A stretch of DNA of 64,000 nucleotides, taken from positions 372,001 to 436,000 of the forward strand of contig NZ_NSJZ01000001.1 in NCBI RefSeq assembly GCF_002287065.1. The letters run 5' to 3'. A program made the translations under genes and the position numbers. The notes beneath the pieces were generated by a model. The model was not told where the DNA came from. It saw only the letters and a program-made list of their open reading frames with translations, and did not search any database. This DNA is from Paracoccus salipaludis (GTDB lineage Bacteria; Pseudomonadota; Alphaproteobacteria; Rhodobacterales; Rhodobacteraceae). This document shows positions 36,179 to 45,384 of this stretch, piece after piece. How positions within the stretch are numbered: the first letter of the stretch is position 1; every line of letters begins with the position of its first letter.

Positions 36179-37162
36179 TCACTTGGTCGCCTGGATGCGC
36201 TTGACCAGGTCTTCCGCCTCGGGGGTGGTCACGTATTTCTCGTAGACGGGGGCCATCGCCTCGATGAAGGCGGTCTTGTCCACGTCCTTGATGACCTCGG
36301 CGCCCGCCGCCACGACCTTTTCCTCGCTGGCCTTTTCCTGTTCGGCCCACAGCTTGCGCTGCAGCGTGGCCGAGTTCCTGGCGGCCGTCCGCATGATCTC
36401 CTGATCCTCGGGGGACAGCTTCTCCCAGGTGGTTCTGGACACGGCGACCAGTTCCGGGACCATCAGGTGCTGGTCCAGCGTGAAATACTTGGCGACCTCG
36501 GCATGGCCCGAGCTGTCATAGGACGGGAAGTTGTTCTCGGCCCCGTCGATCACGCCCGTCTGGATCGAGGAATACACTTCGCCGTAAGGCATGGGGGTGG
36601 CGTTCGCGCCCAGGGCCGACATCATGTCCACGAAGACGTCGTTCTGCATGACGCGGAACTTCATGCCCTTCAGGTCTTCTATCGTCTTGATGGGCTTCTG
36701 CGAGTTGTAGAAGTTGCGCGCCCCGCCATCGTAATAGGCCAGCGCGATCAGGTCCTTTTCGGCGAAGTCCTCGGCGATCTCCTCGCCGATGGGGCCGTCC
36801 ATGACCGCGTGCTGGTGTTCGGGCGAGGTGAACAGGTAGGGCAGCGACATCAGCTGCGTGACGGGCACGATGTCGTTGAACGACCCGAAGGAGGCGCGCA
36901 CCATGTCGATCACGCCGAACTGGGTCTGCTCGATGGTGTCCTTTTCCTCGCCCAGCTGGGACGACGGAAAGACCTCGATGCAGATGCGGCCGCTGGTCTT
37001 TTCCTTGACCTCGGCGGCCATCGCCTTGACGCCCTCGACGGTCGGATAGCCGTCGGGATGGGTGTCGGACGAGCGCAGCGTCGTTTCGCATTCGGCCGAG
37101 GCGGCGGTGACGACGGCGGCCGACAGAAGCAATCCGGCAAGGGTGGTGGTGACGAACTTCAT
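36179..37162 (-). CDS. dctP: TRAP transporter solute-binding protein (DctP), uronate operon
   Basis: A 327-aa DctP-family periplasmic protein with a signal peptide ([13 protein letters not shown]). It carries the ligand-binding stretch [20 protein letters not shown], in which Arg contacts the carboxylate in homologues. Family members next to uxaC/kdu genes bind galacturonate or glucuronate. It lies 22 bp after uxaC on the same strand. Confidence 0.92.
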   Translation of the reverse strand: MKFVTTTLAGLLLSAAVVTAASAECETTLRSSDTHPDGYPTVEGVKAMAAEVKEKTSGRICIEVFPSSQLGEEKDTIEQTQFGVIDMVRASFGSFNDIVPVTQLMSLPYLFTSPEHQHAVMDGPIGEEIAEDFAEKDLIALAYYDGGARNFYNSQKPIKTIEDLKGMKFRVMQNDVFVDMMSALGANATPMPYGEVYSSIQTGVIDGAENNFPSYDSSGHAEVAKYFTLDQHLMVPELVAVSRTTWEKLSPEDQEIMRTAARNSATLQRKLWAEQEKASEEKVVAAGAEVIKDVDKTAFIEAMAPVYEKYVTTPEAEDLVKRIQATK

Positions 37163-37184
37163 TGTATCCTCCCGTTGGTGAAGT

Positions 37185-38591
37185 TCAGAGTTTGTAGGCC
37201 TTCTTGGCGAGCCCGTAGGTCAGCTGGTGCGCAAGGTCGGGCGCTTCCTCCTCGTGAAGGCGTCCGGTCGCGACCAGGGTGGCAAGGAAGGCGCAATCCA
37301 CCCGCCGCGCGACATCGTGGCGCGCGGGGATCGAGCAGAAGGCCCGGGTGTCGTCGTTGAACCCGACGGTGTTGTAGAAGCCGGCGGTTTCGGTGGTCAT
37401 CTCGCGGAACCTGCGCATGCCCTCGGCGCTGTCGTGGAACCACCAGGCGGGGCCGAGCCGCAGGCACGGATAGGCCCCCGCAAGGGGGGCCAGCTCGCGC
37501 GCGTAGGACGTTTCGTCCAGGGTGAACAGCACGACCGTCAGGTCGGGGCGCATCCCCACCGCGTTCAGCAGCGGGCGCAGCGCGGCGACATAGTCGGTGC
37601 GGCCGGGGATGTCGAAGCCCTTGTCGCGCCCGAACATGGCCATCACCTGATCGGAATGGTTGCGCCGCGATCCCGGATGGATCTGCAGCACCAGCCCGTC
37701 CTCGAGGCTCATCCGCGCCATTTCGGTCAGCATCTGGCCGCGGAAGGCGTCGGCCTCCTCGGGCGTGCATTCGCCCTTCAGCGCCTTTGCGAACAGCGCC
37801 GCCGCGTCGGACTGCGGCAGATCCTCGGTGCGGGCAGTGGCGTGGCCGTGGTCGGAGGAAGTCGCGCCGAACTCCTTGAAATACGCACGCCGGCCGCGGT
37901 GCGCATCCAGGTAGCCTGCCCATGTCGCCGTGTCGAAGCCGGTCTGCTGGCCCATCAGTGCCACGTTCTCGGCAAAGCCGGCCATTTCAGGATCGACAAC
38001 GCCATCGGGCCGGTAGGCGGTGACGACGCGGCCGGTCCAGCCGGACTCGCGGATCATCCGGTGCCAGCGCAGATCGTCGGTGGCCGCCTCGGTGGTGGCG
38101 ATCACCTCGATGTTGAAACGCTCGAACAGCGCGCGGGGGCGGAACTCGGGGCGGGACAGGCAATCGGCGATATGGTCGTAATACCAGTCCGCCGTGTCCG
38201 CCGACAGGCGCCGGTCGATGCCGAAGACATGCTGGAAGCTGTGATCCAGCCAAAGCCGCGAGGGCGTCCCCGCGAACAGGTGATAATGGCTGGCAAACAG
38301 CCGCCAGATCTTGCGTCCGTCCGTTTCGGTCGGGCCGCCGTCCACGCGCGGCACGCCCAGGTCGGTGAGGGCCACGCCCTGCGACGCAAGCATCCGGAAC
38401 ACGTAATGATCGGGCGTCACGAACAACTGCGCCGGGTCGGGAAACGGCTGGTTCTCGGCATACCAGCGGGGGTCGGTGTGGCCGTGAGGGCTGACGATCG
38501 GCAGGTCCCGGACGGCCCCGTAAAGCGCCCGCGCAAGGTCGCGCGTCCGCGGGTCGGGCGGAAACAGCCGATCCTCGTCCAGCAGCATCAT
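37185..38591 (-). CDS. uxaC: Uronate (glucuronate/galacturonate) isomerase
   Basis: A 468-aa member of the amidohydrolase superfamily isomerising D-glucuronate to fructuronate and D-galacturonate to tagaturonate. It shows [20 protein letters not shown] near residue 32, the HPGSRRNH block near 305 and [10 protein letters not shown] near 383. A GGGGGGAG ribosome site precedes the MM start. First gene of the uronate operon, divergent from a GntR regulator. The uxaB/uxuA-type downstream steps are not in the window. Confidence 0.95.
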   Translation of the reverse strand: MMLLDEDRLFPPDPRTRDLARALYGAVRDLPIVSPHGHTDPRWYAENQPFPDPAQLFVTPDHYVFRMLASQGVALTDLGVPRVDGGPTETDGRKIWRLFASHYHLFAGTPSRLWLDHSFQHVFGIDRRLSADTADWYYDHIADCLSRPEFRPRALFERFNIEVIATTEAATDDLRWHRMIRESGWTGRVVTAYRPDGVVDPEMAGFAENVALMGQQTGFDTATWAGYLDAHRGRRAYFKEFGATSSDHGHATARTEDLPQSDAAALFAKALKGECTPEEADAFRGQMLTEMARMSLEDGLVLQIHPGSRRNHSDQVMAMFGRDKGFDIPGRTDYVAALRPLLNAVGMRPDLTVVLFTLDETSYARELAPLAGAYPCLRLGPAWWFHDSAEGMRRFREMTTETAGFYNTVGFNDDTRAFCSIPARHDVARRVDCAFLATLVATGRLHEEEAPDLAHQLTYGLAKKAYKL

Positions 38592-38639
38592 CCGCGCAAC
38601 TCCCCCCGAATCGACTTGCGAATAATCTACTCATCTAAT

Positions 38640-39386
38640 ATGCCAGTTGTAGTAATGGGTCAATCTCGCGGTTTCGTCATGGTGCAGCCAGACCGATCTG
38701 TTTCTGACACTCTGCCCTCGCTGGACGACATGCGGCCGCGCACGGCTACGGACCAGATCTACGAGGCGTTGTACGAACGCGTGGTGGACCTGTCCCTGCC
38801 GCCCGGGGCGAGGCTGTCGGAAGCCGAGGTGGCGGCAAGGATGGGGGTGTCGCGCCAGCCGGTGCGGGACGCCTTCTACCGGCTGTCGCAGCAGGGCTTC
38901 ATCCAGATCCGGCCGCAGCGGGCGACGGTCGTGACCCGGATCTCCGAGGAAGCGATCCGCCGCGCCCATTTCATCCGCGAGGCGCTTGAGGTCGCCTGCA
39001 TGCGCGACGCCGCCACGCGCCTGACCGAGCAGCAGCACGACGCGCTGGACGATCTGCTGACGCAGCAGGAGACCGCGGTGGCCGCCGACGACCGCAGCCT
39101 GTTCCATGCCCTGGACGAACAGTTCCACCATGACATCTGCGATCATTCGGGGCTGAGCTTCGTTTGGACCCTGATCAAGGACAACAAGGGCCACATGGAT
39201 CGCGCGCGCTATCTGTCGCTGTCCTACAACGCGGCCACGGCCCTTGGCGAACACCGCGTGATCCTGGCCGCGCTTCGGGCGCGCGATGCCGGAACGGCAG
39301 TCCGGGCGATCATCGCGCATCTGTCCCGGATCGACGAAACACTGGAACGGCTGCGGATAGAACAGCCCGAAATGCTGGAAAGATAG
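38640..39386 (+). CDS. GntR-family (FadR-subfamily) regulator of the uronate operon
   Basis: A regulator of about 235-248 aa. The winged HTH covers DQIYEALYERVVDLSLPPGARLSEAEVAARMGVSRQPVRDAFYRL; a FadR/FCD all-helical effector domain follows. It is divergent from uxaC, which strongly suggests repression relieved by a uronate. The start is uncertain: ATGs at 38640, 38655 and 38679 are all in frame and none has a clear ribosome site. The outermost is given; 38679 would leave an 87-bp divergent promoter region and is equally plausible. Confidence 0.85.
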   Translation: MPVVVMGQSRGFVMVQPDRSVSDTLPSLDDMRPRTATDQIYEALYERVVDLSLPPGARLSEAEVAARMGVSRQPVRDAFYRLSQQGFIQIRPQRATVVTRISEEAIRRAHFIREALEVACMRDAATRLTEQQHDALDDLLTQQETAVAADDRSLFHALDEQFHHDICDHSGLSFVWTLIKDNKGHMDRARYLSLSYNAATALGEHRVILAALRARDAGTAVRAIIAHLSRIDETLERLRIEQPEMLER

Positions 39387-39455
39387 CCGACCGCCGACCG
39401 GCGTCCGCCAGCGCGACGAGGGTGCACTCGTCTCGGCGTTCGCGGGAACCAGTTC

Positions 39456-39895
39456 TCAGGGGGTGGCGAACCGCCGACACTCGGCAGACGCGGCGGTTCG
39501 GCTGGCCTTGAAGTGCTGACGTCGGGAGAGGCCGCAATTCCGGTTGACGTGGTTGGGGACGGAGGAATGGGCGGGAGCGAAGAACCGAAGCGTCTTCATC
39601 CGCCGGAGGCGCAGCATCGCCCGTTCTTGTCGCCGGAACGGGGAGGACGATCCGCTCGGGGCGCCCGTGCGGGCGCATCGGTTTCCTCGGAAACTTCAGC
39701 CCTCCGTTGCGTTCGACCTCGCCGCTCTGCAGACCGCCGAACTCCTGCACCGCCTCTTGCAGGTGAACTGCGTCACGCCGATTGTCCGCACCGCCTCGGC
39801 CACGGCCTAGCCCTGTGACACGGGCCTGGCCTGCCGAAACCTGGCAACGCTCTCCCAAGCTTGTGCTTCTTCCGAAGTGTTCTTCCGTCCTCCAT
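39456..39895 (-). mobile_element. Insertion-sequence remnants: IS3-type orfA start and IS6-type transposase tail
   Basis: This stretch fills the gap 39387-39958. Read on the minus strand, the first part (about 39895-39700) resembles IS3-family OrfA but is broken by a TAG at 39807-39809 and by frame changes. Pieces recognised are AVAEAVRTIGVTQFTC and, in another frame, QEFGGLQSGEV. The second part (about 39650-39456) matches the C-terminus of IS6-family transposases. It shows PFRRQERAMLRLRRMKTL, then NHVNRNCGL and HFKASRTAASAE, ending at TGA 39456-39458. A perfect 10-bp inverted repeat, CGAACCGCCG (39467-39476) with CGGCGGTTCG (39491-39500), lies in the tail. Neither is functional. Identification rests on remembered family consensus. 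Confidence 0.6.
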
Positions 39896-39958
39896 TTGGC
39901 TCGAAAGCCCACTTCCGGGAAGACCACTCGGTAGAGGGCAGACCAGCTTGTTCTCCTG

Positions 39959-41254
39959 TCACCCCTGGTGCACCGGCCGGAAGTCCCGCCCGGGGTCGAT
40001 CTCCGGCGGCCGGCCGGGCAGGGACAGTTGCGGCAGGCGGGGGGCGGTGCGGCTGATGACCTTGCCGTTGCGCAGCACCAGCAGGCGGGTCGGCTTCTGA
40101 CGGATCGCCTCCGGCACGTCTGCCGCCTGCAGCAGCACCAGGTCGGCCTTGCAGCCCACGGCCAAGCCGTAGCCCTCTAGCCCCATCGCCCCCGCCGAGT
40201 TCACGGTGATGGCGTCGAATAGCCGCGCCTTGTCCTCGATCCCGCCCATCTGCGCCACGTGGACCGCCATGTGCGCCACCTCGAGCATGTCGGCAGACCC
40301 CATCGAGTACCACGGGTCCATGCAGCAGTCCTGCCCCAGCGCGACGTTGATCCCCGCCGCCATCAGCTCGCGCACCCGCGTCAGGCCGCGCCGCTTAGGG
40401 TAGGTATCGTGACGGCCCTGCAGCATGATGTTGATGAGCGGGTTGGCGATGACGTTCATCCGTGCCTCGGCCATCAGCGGGATGAGCTTCGAAACGTAAT
40501 AGTTGTCCATCGAATGCATCGAGGTCAGGTGCGACCCCGCGACCCGGCCCTGAAGCCCGTGCCGGACGGTTTCGGCGGCTAGCGTCTCGACATGGCGGCT
40601 GAGGGGGTCGTCGGTCTCGTCGCAGTGGATGTCGACCGGCAGCCCGCGCTCGGCGGCAAGCCGGCAGAGCGCCTCGACCGAGGCGCGCCCGTCCTCCATC
40701 GTGCGCTCGAAATGGGGGATGCCGCCCACGACGTCGAGGCCCATGTCGAGCGCGCGCTCGAGCGACCGGACGCCCTCGGGCGCGCGGAAATAGCCGTCCT
40801 GCGGGAAGGCCACGAGTTGCAGGTCGAGGTAGGGCCTGACGAGGTCGCGCACCTCGATCAGCGCCTCGGCGGTGACGAGGCGCGGGTCCGAGGTATCGAC
40901 ATGGCTGCGGATGAACAGCACGCCCTGCGACACGGCGAGGTCGCAATAACGCAGTGCCCGTTCCACCAGCGCCTCGCGCGCAAGCGTCGGGCGAAGCTCG
41001 CCCCACAGCGCGATCCCTTCCAGCAGCGTGCCCGAAAGGTTCATGCGCGGCAGGCCCAGGGACAGGGTCGCATCCATGTGGAAATGCGGGTCGCAGAAGG
41101 CGGGGGACAGCAGGCGGCCGGTGCCGTCGATAGCCTCGCCCGCCTCGGCTGGCAGGCTGCGCTCGATCGCGACGATGCGGCCGCCCTGCAGGCCGACGTC
41201 CATGCCGGTACGGCCGTCGGGCAGGTTCACTCCGGTCAGGATCGTGTCGAACAT
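39959..41254 (-). CDS. codA: Cytosine deaminase-like amidohydrolase
   Basis: A 431-aa amidohydrolase of the CodA branch. Metal ligands are visible as DPHFHMDATL near residue 59, HCDETDD near 210 and GQDCCMDPWYSMGSADML near 308, which resembles the CodA GHDxxxDPW block. The likely reaction is cytosine (or a related aminopyrimidine or triazine) to uracil plus ammonia. ATG 41254 is preferred over a start 10 codons upstream that overlaps the permease gene. It closes a BMP-type nucleoside ABC operon and stands beside the uracil-degradation genes, which supports a pyrimidine substrate. Confidence 0.8.
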   Translation of the reverse strand: MFDTILTGVNLPDGRTGMDVGLQGGRIVAIERSLPAEAGEAIDGTGRLLSPAFCDPHFHMDATLSLGLPRMNLSGTLLEGIALWGELRPTLAREALVERALRYCDLAVSQGVLFIRSHVDTSDPRLVTAEALIEVRDLVRPYLDLQLVAFPQDGYFRAPEGVRSLERALDMGLDVVGGIPHFERTMEDGRASVEALCRLAAERGLPVDIHCDETDDPLSRHVETLAAETVRHGLQGRVAGSHLTSMHSMDNYYVSKLIPLMAEARMNVIANPLINIMLQGRHDTYPKRRGLTRVRELMAAGINVALGQDCCMDPWYSMGSADMLEVAHMAVHVAQMGGIEDKARLFDAITVNSAGAMGLEGYGLAVGCKADLVLLQAADVPEAIRQKPTRLLVLRNGKVISRTAPRLPQLSLPGRPPEIDPGRDFRPVHQG

Positions 41255-41273
41255 GGCATAGTCCCTTGCATGT

Positions 41274-42218
41274 TTACCGTTCACCGCGGCGATAGGGCTG
41301 CATCAGCGCCTGCGGCACCCGGGCGCGGCGGGCCGTGACCGCAAGCGCCGCGATCGACAGCAGGTAAGGCAGCATCAGGAACAACTGATAGGGGACCTGC
41401 CCGCCGAGGGCCGTCTGCAGCCGCAGCTGGAAGGCGTCGAAAAAGGCGAACAGCAGCGCCCCCAGCAGCGCAAGCCCCGGCCGCCACGAGGCGAAGACCA
41501 CCAGCGCGATGCAGACCCAGCCCCGGCCCTGCACCATGGTCGGGATGAAGCTGTCGAAGGCCGACAGCGTCAGGAAGGCCCCGCCCACCGCCATCAGCGC
41601 CGAACCTGCGGTGACGGCGCCGTAGCGGACCAGAACCGGGCTGATGCCCTGCGCCTCGACGGCATGGGGGTTCTCGCCCGTCATGCGGATGGCGAGGCCC
41701 AGGGGCGTGCGGAACAGCACCCATCCGAGCAGCAGCGCCAGCGCGATGGAAAGGTAGGTGGGCGCGGTCTGGGTGAACAGCGCGGGGCCGATGAAGGGCA
41801 GGTCGCTCAGGACAGGGATCTGCAGCGGCTGGAAGGGCAGGATCTTCGGCGGCGTGCCCGCGACCGGGACCAGCAGCCGGAACAGGTAATAGGCGAAGCT
41901 CGACGCGAAGAGGGTGATCCCCAGGCCCGAGACATGCTGCGACACCCCCAGCGTCACTGTCAGCAGCGCATGGACAAGCCCGAATGCCGCACCCGACAGG
42001 GCCGCGACCAGGATGCCCGTCCACAGGTCCGCGCCGTTGAAGACCGCGAGCCAGCCGATCATCGCGCCGAAGGTCATGATCCCCTCGATCCCGAGGTTCA
42101 GCACCCCCGCGCGCTCGCACAGAAGCTCACCCAGCGTGCCGAGGATCAGGGGCGTCGCGATCCGCAGGACCGCAGCCCAGAGGCCCGCCGAGGCGAGGAT
42201 CGCCAGGATGTCGGTCAT
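41274..42218 (-). CDS. Nucleoside/nucleobase ABC transporter permease 2
   Basis: A 314-aa permease of the BPD_transp_2 (RbsC/YufQ) type with about eight to ten hydrophobic helices and the segment LCERAGVLNLGIEGIMTFGA, typical of BMP-coupled nucleoside importers. It overlaps the other permease by 4 nt and precedes the deaminase gene by 19 bp. Confidence 0.9.
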   Translation of the reverse strand: MTDILAILASAGLWAAVLRIATPLILGTLGELLCERAGVLNLGIEGIMTFGAMIGWLAVFNGADLWTGILVAALSGAAFGLVHALLTVTLGVSQHVSGLGITLFASSFAYYLFRLLVPVAGTPPKILPFQPLQIPVLSDLPFIGPALFTQTAPTYLSIALALLLGWVLFRTPLGLAIRMTGENPHAVEAQGISPVLVRYGAVTAGSALMAVGGAFLTLSAFDSFIPTMVQGRGWVCIALVVFASWRPGLALLGALLFAFFDAFQLRLQTALGGQVPYQLFLMLPYLLSIAALAVTARRARVPQALMQPYRRGER

Positions 42219-43264
42219 CGGCGCACCCGGTATTGCGTGAAGAACAGCGCGACCAGCATGGCAAGCAGCGACAAGGCCACGGTGACGTCGGCGATGTAGC
42301 TGGGGACGCCCAGGGTCCGGCCCATGGCGTCGGCGCCCACGAACATGGTCGCGCTGAACAGCGCCGCGGCGACAACGCCCAGCGGGTTGAGATTGGCCAG
42401 CATGGCGACCACGATGCCGAAATAGCCATAGCCGGGCGACAGCGAGGTGGTGACGTAGCCCGTCACGCCCATGACCTCGATGGCGCCTGCAAGACCCGCA
42501 AGCCCGCCCGAGATCAACGCCACCTGCATCAGCGTTCGGCCCAGCGGCACGCCCGCGAAGACCGCCCCCGCGGGGCTGAGGCCCGCCGCCCGCGCCCGCG
42601 TGCCAAACACGGTCCGCGCCTGGACAAAGGCCAGCACCACGGCCAGCGCCAGCGCGATCGCCAGCCCGACATGCAGGCGCGAGCGGGGGATGAGCTTGGG
42701 CAGCGTCCCGCTTTCGGTCACCGGCAGGGACTGGGGCCAGCCGAAGGCCATCGGGTCCTTCAGCGCGGTGTCGATCAGCATCGAGACGAAGAGGATGGCG
42801 ACGAAGTTCAGCAGCAGCGTCGTCACCACCTCAGCCACCGCGAACCGTAGCCGTAACCACAAGGGGACCAGCAGCAGAACCATGCCCGCCAGTGCGCCCG
42901 TGACCAGCAGCAGCGGGATCTGCAACGCAGGCGGCAGGCTGCCGAACAGCAGCGAACTGGCCGCTGCCGCGGCCATGGCGCCCAGGTACAGCTGCCCCTC
43001 GGCGCCGATGTTCCACAGCCGGGCGCGGAAGGCGGTCGCGGCGGCAAGCCCCGTCAGGATCAGCGGCACCGCGCGGGTCAGCGTCTCGGTGGCGGCCAGA
43101 CGCGAGCCGAAGGCGCCTGTCAGGATGCGCCCGTAGGCTTCCAGCACCGGGGCGCCGGCCAGCGCGATCAGCACGCCGCTGAGCGCGAGCGCTGCCGCCA
43201 CGGCGATCACGGGCGCCGCCAGCACAAGGGCCGCCGGGCGGTGGACGCGTCGTTCAAACCGCAC
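42215..43264 (-). CDS. Nucleoside/nucleobase ABC transporter permease 1
   Basis: A 349-aa BPD_transp_2 permease (YufP type) with RARLWNIGAEGQLYLGAMAAA near residue 83 and multiple helices. It overlaps the ATPase gene by 11 nt and the second permease by 4 nt, forming the usual ATPase-permease-permease arrangement. Confidence 0.9.
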   Translation of the reverse strand: MRFERRVHRPAALVLAAPVIAVAAALALSGVLIALAGAPVLEAYGRILTGAFGSRLAATETLTRAVPLILTGLAAATAFRARLWNIGAEGQLYLGAMAAAAASSLLFGSLPPALQIPLLLVTGALAGMVLLLVPLWLRLRFAVAEVVTTLLLNFVAILFVSMLIDTALKDPMAFGWPQSLPVTESGTLPKLIPRSRLHVGLAIALALAVVLAFVQARTVFGTRARAAGLSPAGAVFAGVPLGRTLMQVALISGGLAGLAGAIEVMGVTGYVTTSLSPGYGYFGIVVAMLANLNPLGVVAAALFSATMFVGADAMGRTLGVPSYIADVTVALSLLAMLVALFFTQYRVRR

Positions 43265-44765
43265 CCGCGTTCTCCCATTCCCCGGCCATCATCAGCCCCA
43301 GACGCTGCCGGTCGACCCTGTCGCGGGCAACGGCGGGCGACAAACGGCCGCCGACAATTGCGTGGATGCGGTCGGACAGATCCATCACCTCGTCCAGGTC
43401 CTCGGAGATCAGCAGGATCGCGGTGCCCTGGGCACGTGCCTCGAGCAGGCGCCGGTGGACCGCCGCGACCGCACCCTCGTCCAGACCCCGGGCGGGCTGG
43501 GCGGCCAGCAGGATGCGGGGGTGGCGGATCAGGTTGCGGCCCAGGATCAGCTTCTGGACATTGCCGCCCGACAGCAGCCCGGTGCGGGTGCGCGGCGTGG
43601 CGCCCCGCACGTCGAAGCCCTCGATAACCTGACGGGCGAAGGCCATGGCGCGGCGACGGTCCACCAGTCCTCGGCGCGAGAAGAGGGGCAGCCGCTCCAG
43701 CACGGCATTCTCCCACACGGGCATCTCGCCAATGACGCCCTCATGGTTGCGGTCCTCGGGGATGCGGCCCATGCCCAGGGCGACGATGTCGGGCACCGAC
43801 AGCGAGCCCAGGGATTGGCCGAAAGCTTCCAGCGTGCCTGCCGTGGGGCGCTCCGTCCCGCTGAGAAGGCGGGCGAGCGGGGCCTGGCCGTTGCCCGCGA
43901 CGCCGACGATCCCCAGCACCTCGCCCGCGTTCAGCGTGAAATCGACCCCCTTCAGCCGGTCCACGCCCCCCTGCCGCAGTCCCAGCCCGCGTGCGGTCAG
44001 CACCGGAGAACCGGCCGGCGACATCTGCCGCACGGGGCGCGCGACGGCGCGGCCCACCATCAGCTCGGCCAACTCGGCCTTGGTGGTCTGGCCGCGCAGC
44101 CGCTCGGCCACCTTGCGCCCGCCGCGCAGGACAGCGATCCGGTCGGCGGCGGCCATCACCTCGTCCAGCTTGTGCGAGATGAAGATCAGCGACAGCCCCT
44201 GCGCGGCCATGTCCTTCAGCGTGGCGAACAGCCGCTTGGCCTCGGGCGTGGTCAGGACCGCCGTGGGTTCGTCCAGGACCAGGATGCGCGCGTCGTTGTA
44301 AAGCGCCTTGAGGATTTCCACCCGCTGCTGCTCGCCCACCGACAGGTCGCCCAGCCGGGCGTCGGGATCGGCCCCCAGCCCGAAGCGGTCAGACAGCGCC
44401 GCCAGCTTCCTGCGGCCCGCAGAGGTGTCCGAGACCGGGCGCCACAGGCGCTCGGTGCCGGTCATGACGTTTTCCAGCACCGTCAGGTTCGGCGCGAGGG
44501 CGAAGTGCTGGTGGACCATGCCGATGCCGGCGCGGATTGCGGCCATGGGGCGGCCGGGGGGCAGGGCGCGGCCCATGACGCGGACCTCGCCCGCATCGGG
44601 GGCGTAATGGCCGAAGAGGATGTTCATCAGCGTGGTCTTGCCCGCGCCGTTCTCGCCCAGCAGCGCGAGGATATCGCCCCGGCCGAGGTCCAGCGTCACC
44701 GCGTCGTTGGCCAATGTGTCGCCGAAGCGCTTGGTGATCGCGTCGAGTTCGAGGACGGGGCTCAT
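43254..44765 (-). CDS. Nucleoside/nucleobase ABC transporter tandem ATPase
   Basis: A 503-aa tandem ABC protein. The N-terminal cassette has Walker A GENGAGKTT, signature LSVGEQQRVEIL and Walker B ILVLDEPTAVL. The C-terminal cassette has a degenerate Walker A (GVAGNGQAPL) but keeps LLSGGNVQKLILGRNL, as usual for RbsA/YufO-type proteins. It overlaps the amidase remnant upstream by 4 nt. Confidence 0.92.
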   Translation of the reverse strand: MSPVLELDAITKRFGDTLANDAVTLDLGRGDILALLGENGAGKTTLMNILFGHYAPDAGEVRVMGRALPPGRPMAAIRAGIGMVHQHFALAPNLTVLENVMTGTERLWRPVSDTSAGRRKLAALSDRFGLGADPDARLGDLSVGEQQRVEILKALYNDARILVLDEPTAVLTTPEAKRLFATLKDMAAQGLSLIFISHKLDEVMAAADRIAVLRGGRKVAERLRGQTTKAELAELMVGRAVARPVRQMSPAGSPVLTARGLGLRQGGVDRLKGVDFTLNAGEVLGIVGVAGNGQAPLARLLSGTERPTAGTLEAFGQSLGSLSVPDIVALGMGRIPEDRNHEGVIGEMPVWENAVLERLPLFSRRGLVDRRRAMAFARQVIEGFDVRGATPRTRTGLLSGGNVQKLILGRNLIRHPRILLAAQPARGLDEGAVAAVHRRLLEARAQGTAILLISEDLDEVMDLSDRIHAIVGGRLSPAVARDRVDRQRLGLMMAGEWENAGAV

Positions 44766-45373
44766 GCGGCAAGCCGGGCGACAAGGAAGGGGTAGGTCCA
44801 GCGGCCCTCTGCCTCGAGCCAGCCTGCGGCGGCGATCAGCAGGGCCCGGGCGCCCATGGGCGCGATCATCTGGACGGGCAGGGTGATGGCCGGGAAGCCC
44901 GAGGCATCGGCGAGGCTGGCGAGCGGGCTGAAGCCGCTCATGGCGGCGCCATGGCGGTCGGGATCGCAGTGGTCGGTTGGTGGCCAGCCCAAGGGGCGGA
45001 GCGGGGCGGCCGGCATCGGCGTCAGCAGGATGTCGACGCGGTCGGCAATGTCCGAGCCTTCGCTGCCCGGAGTTCCACCGTCGCCAGCCGCCAGAAACCG
45101 CGATCCGGCGGTAACCGGCAGCCCGGGGAAGGGGTCGCCAGGATCCTCGGCCAGTGTCGGCGCCCCGGCGAAGGGCGCCTGCCGCAGCGGCGCATCCGGC
45201 GCGGCCCGGCAGAGGCCGGCGGCGTGGGCAAGCCCCGGGTCGGGGGCAAGCACCGGGATGCAGCCCAAGTGATCCGCCGCCCGCGCAGCCCCTGTCGCCG
45301 CCGCCATGGCGTCAGTGGCGGTCAGGTGCCCGGCGCGGATCGCGGGGGCCAGCGCGGTTGCATCGTCCTGCAC
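44762..45373 (-). pseudogene. Amidase-signature protein with internal deletion, catalytically dead
   Basis: A 203-aa frame that joins the start and end of an amidase-signature enzyme (normally about 400-480 aa). The N-terminal part runs to FAGAPTLAEDPGDPFPGLPVTAGS, where Glu replaces the catalytic Lys of the usual KD motif. The middle with GGSSGG and GSDxGGSIR (cis-Ser and nucleophile Ser) is missing. The C-terminal block begins at RVDILLTPMPAAPLRPLGW and runs to SGFPAITLPV. All three catalytic residues are therefore absent. The frame stays open and is coupled to the ATPase (4-nt overlap), so it may still be translated. Ancestral substrate unknown; a ureide or amide of the pyrimidine pathway is plausible. 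Confidence 0.75.
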
Positions 45374-45384
45374 GGGCGTGGTCG

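Noticed and set aside
39513..39818. A + strand 101-codon frame in the gap before the cytosine deaminase gene
   Set aside because: The opposite strand shows transposase-like pieces, and the + frame has no family features or ribosome site.
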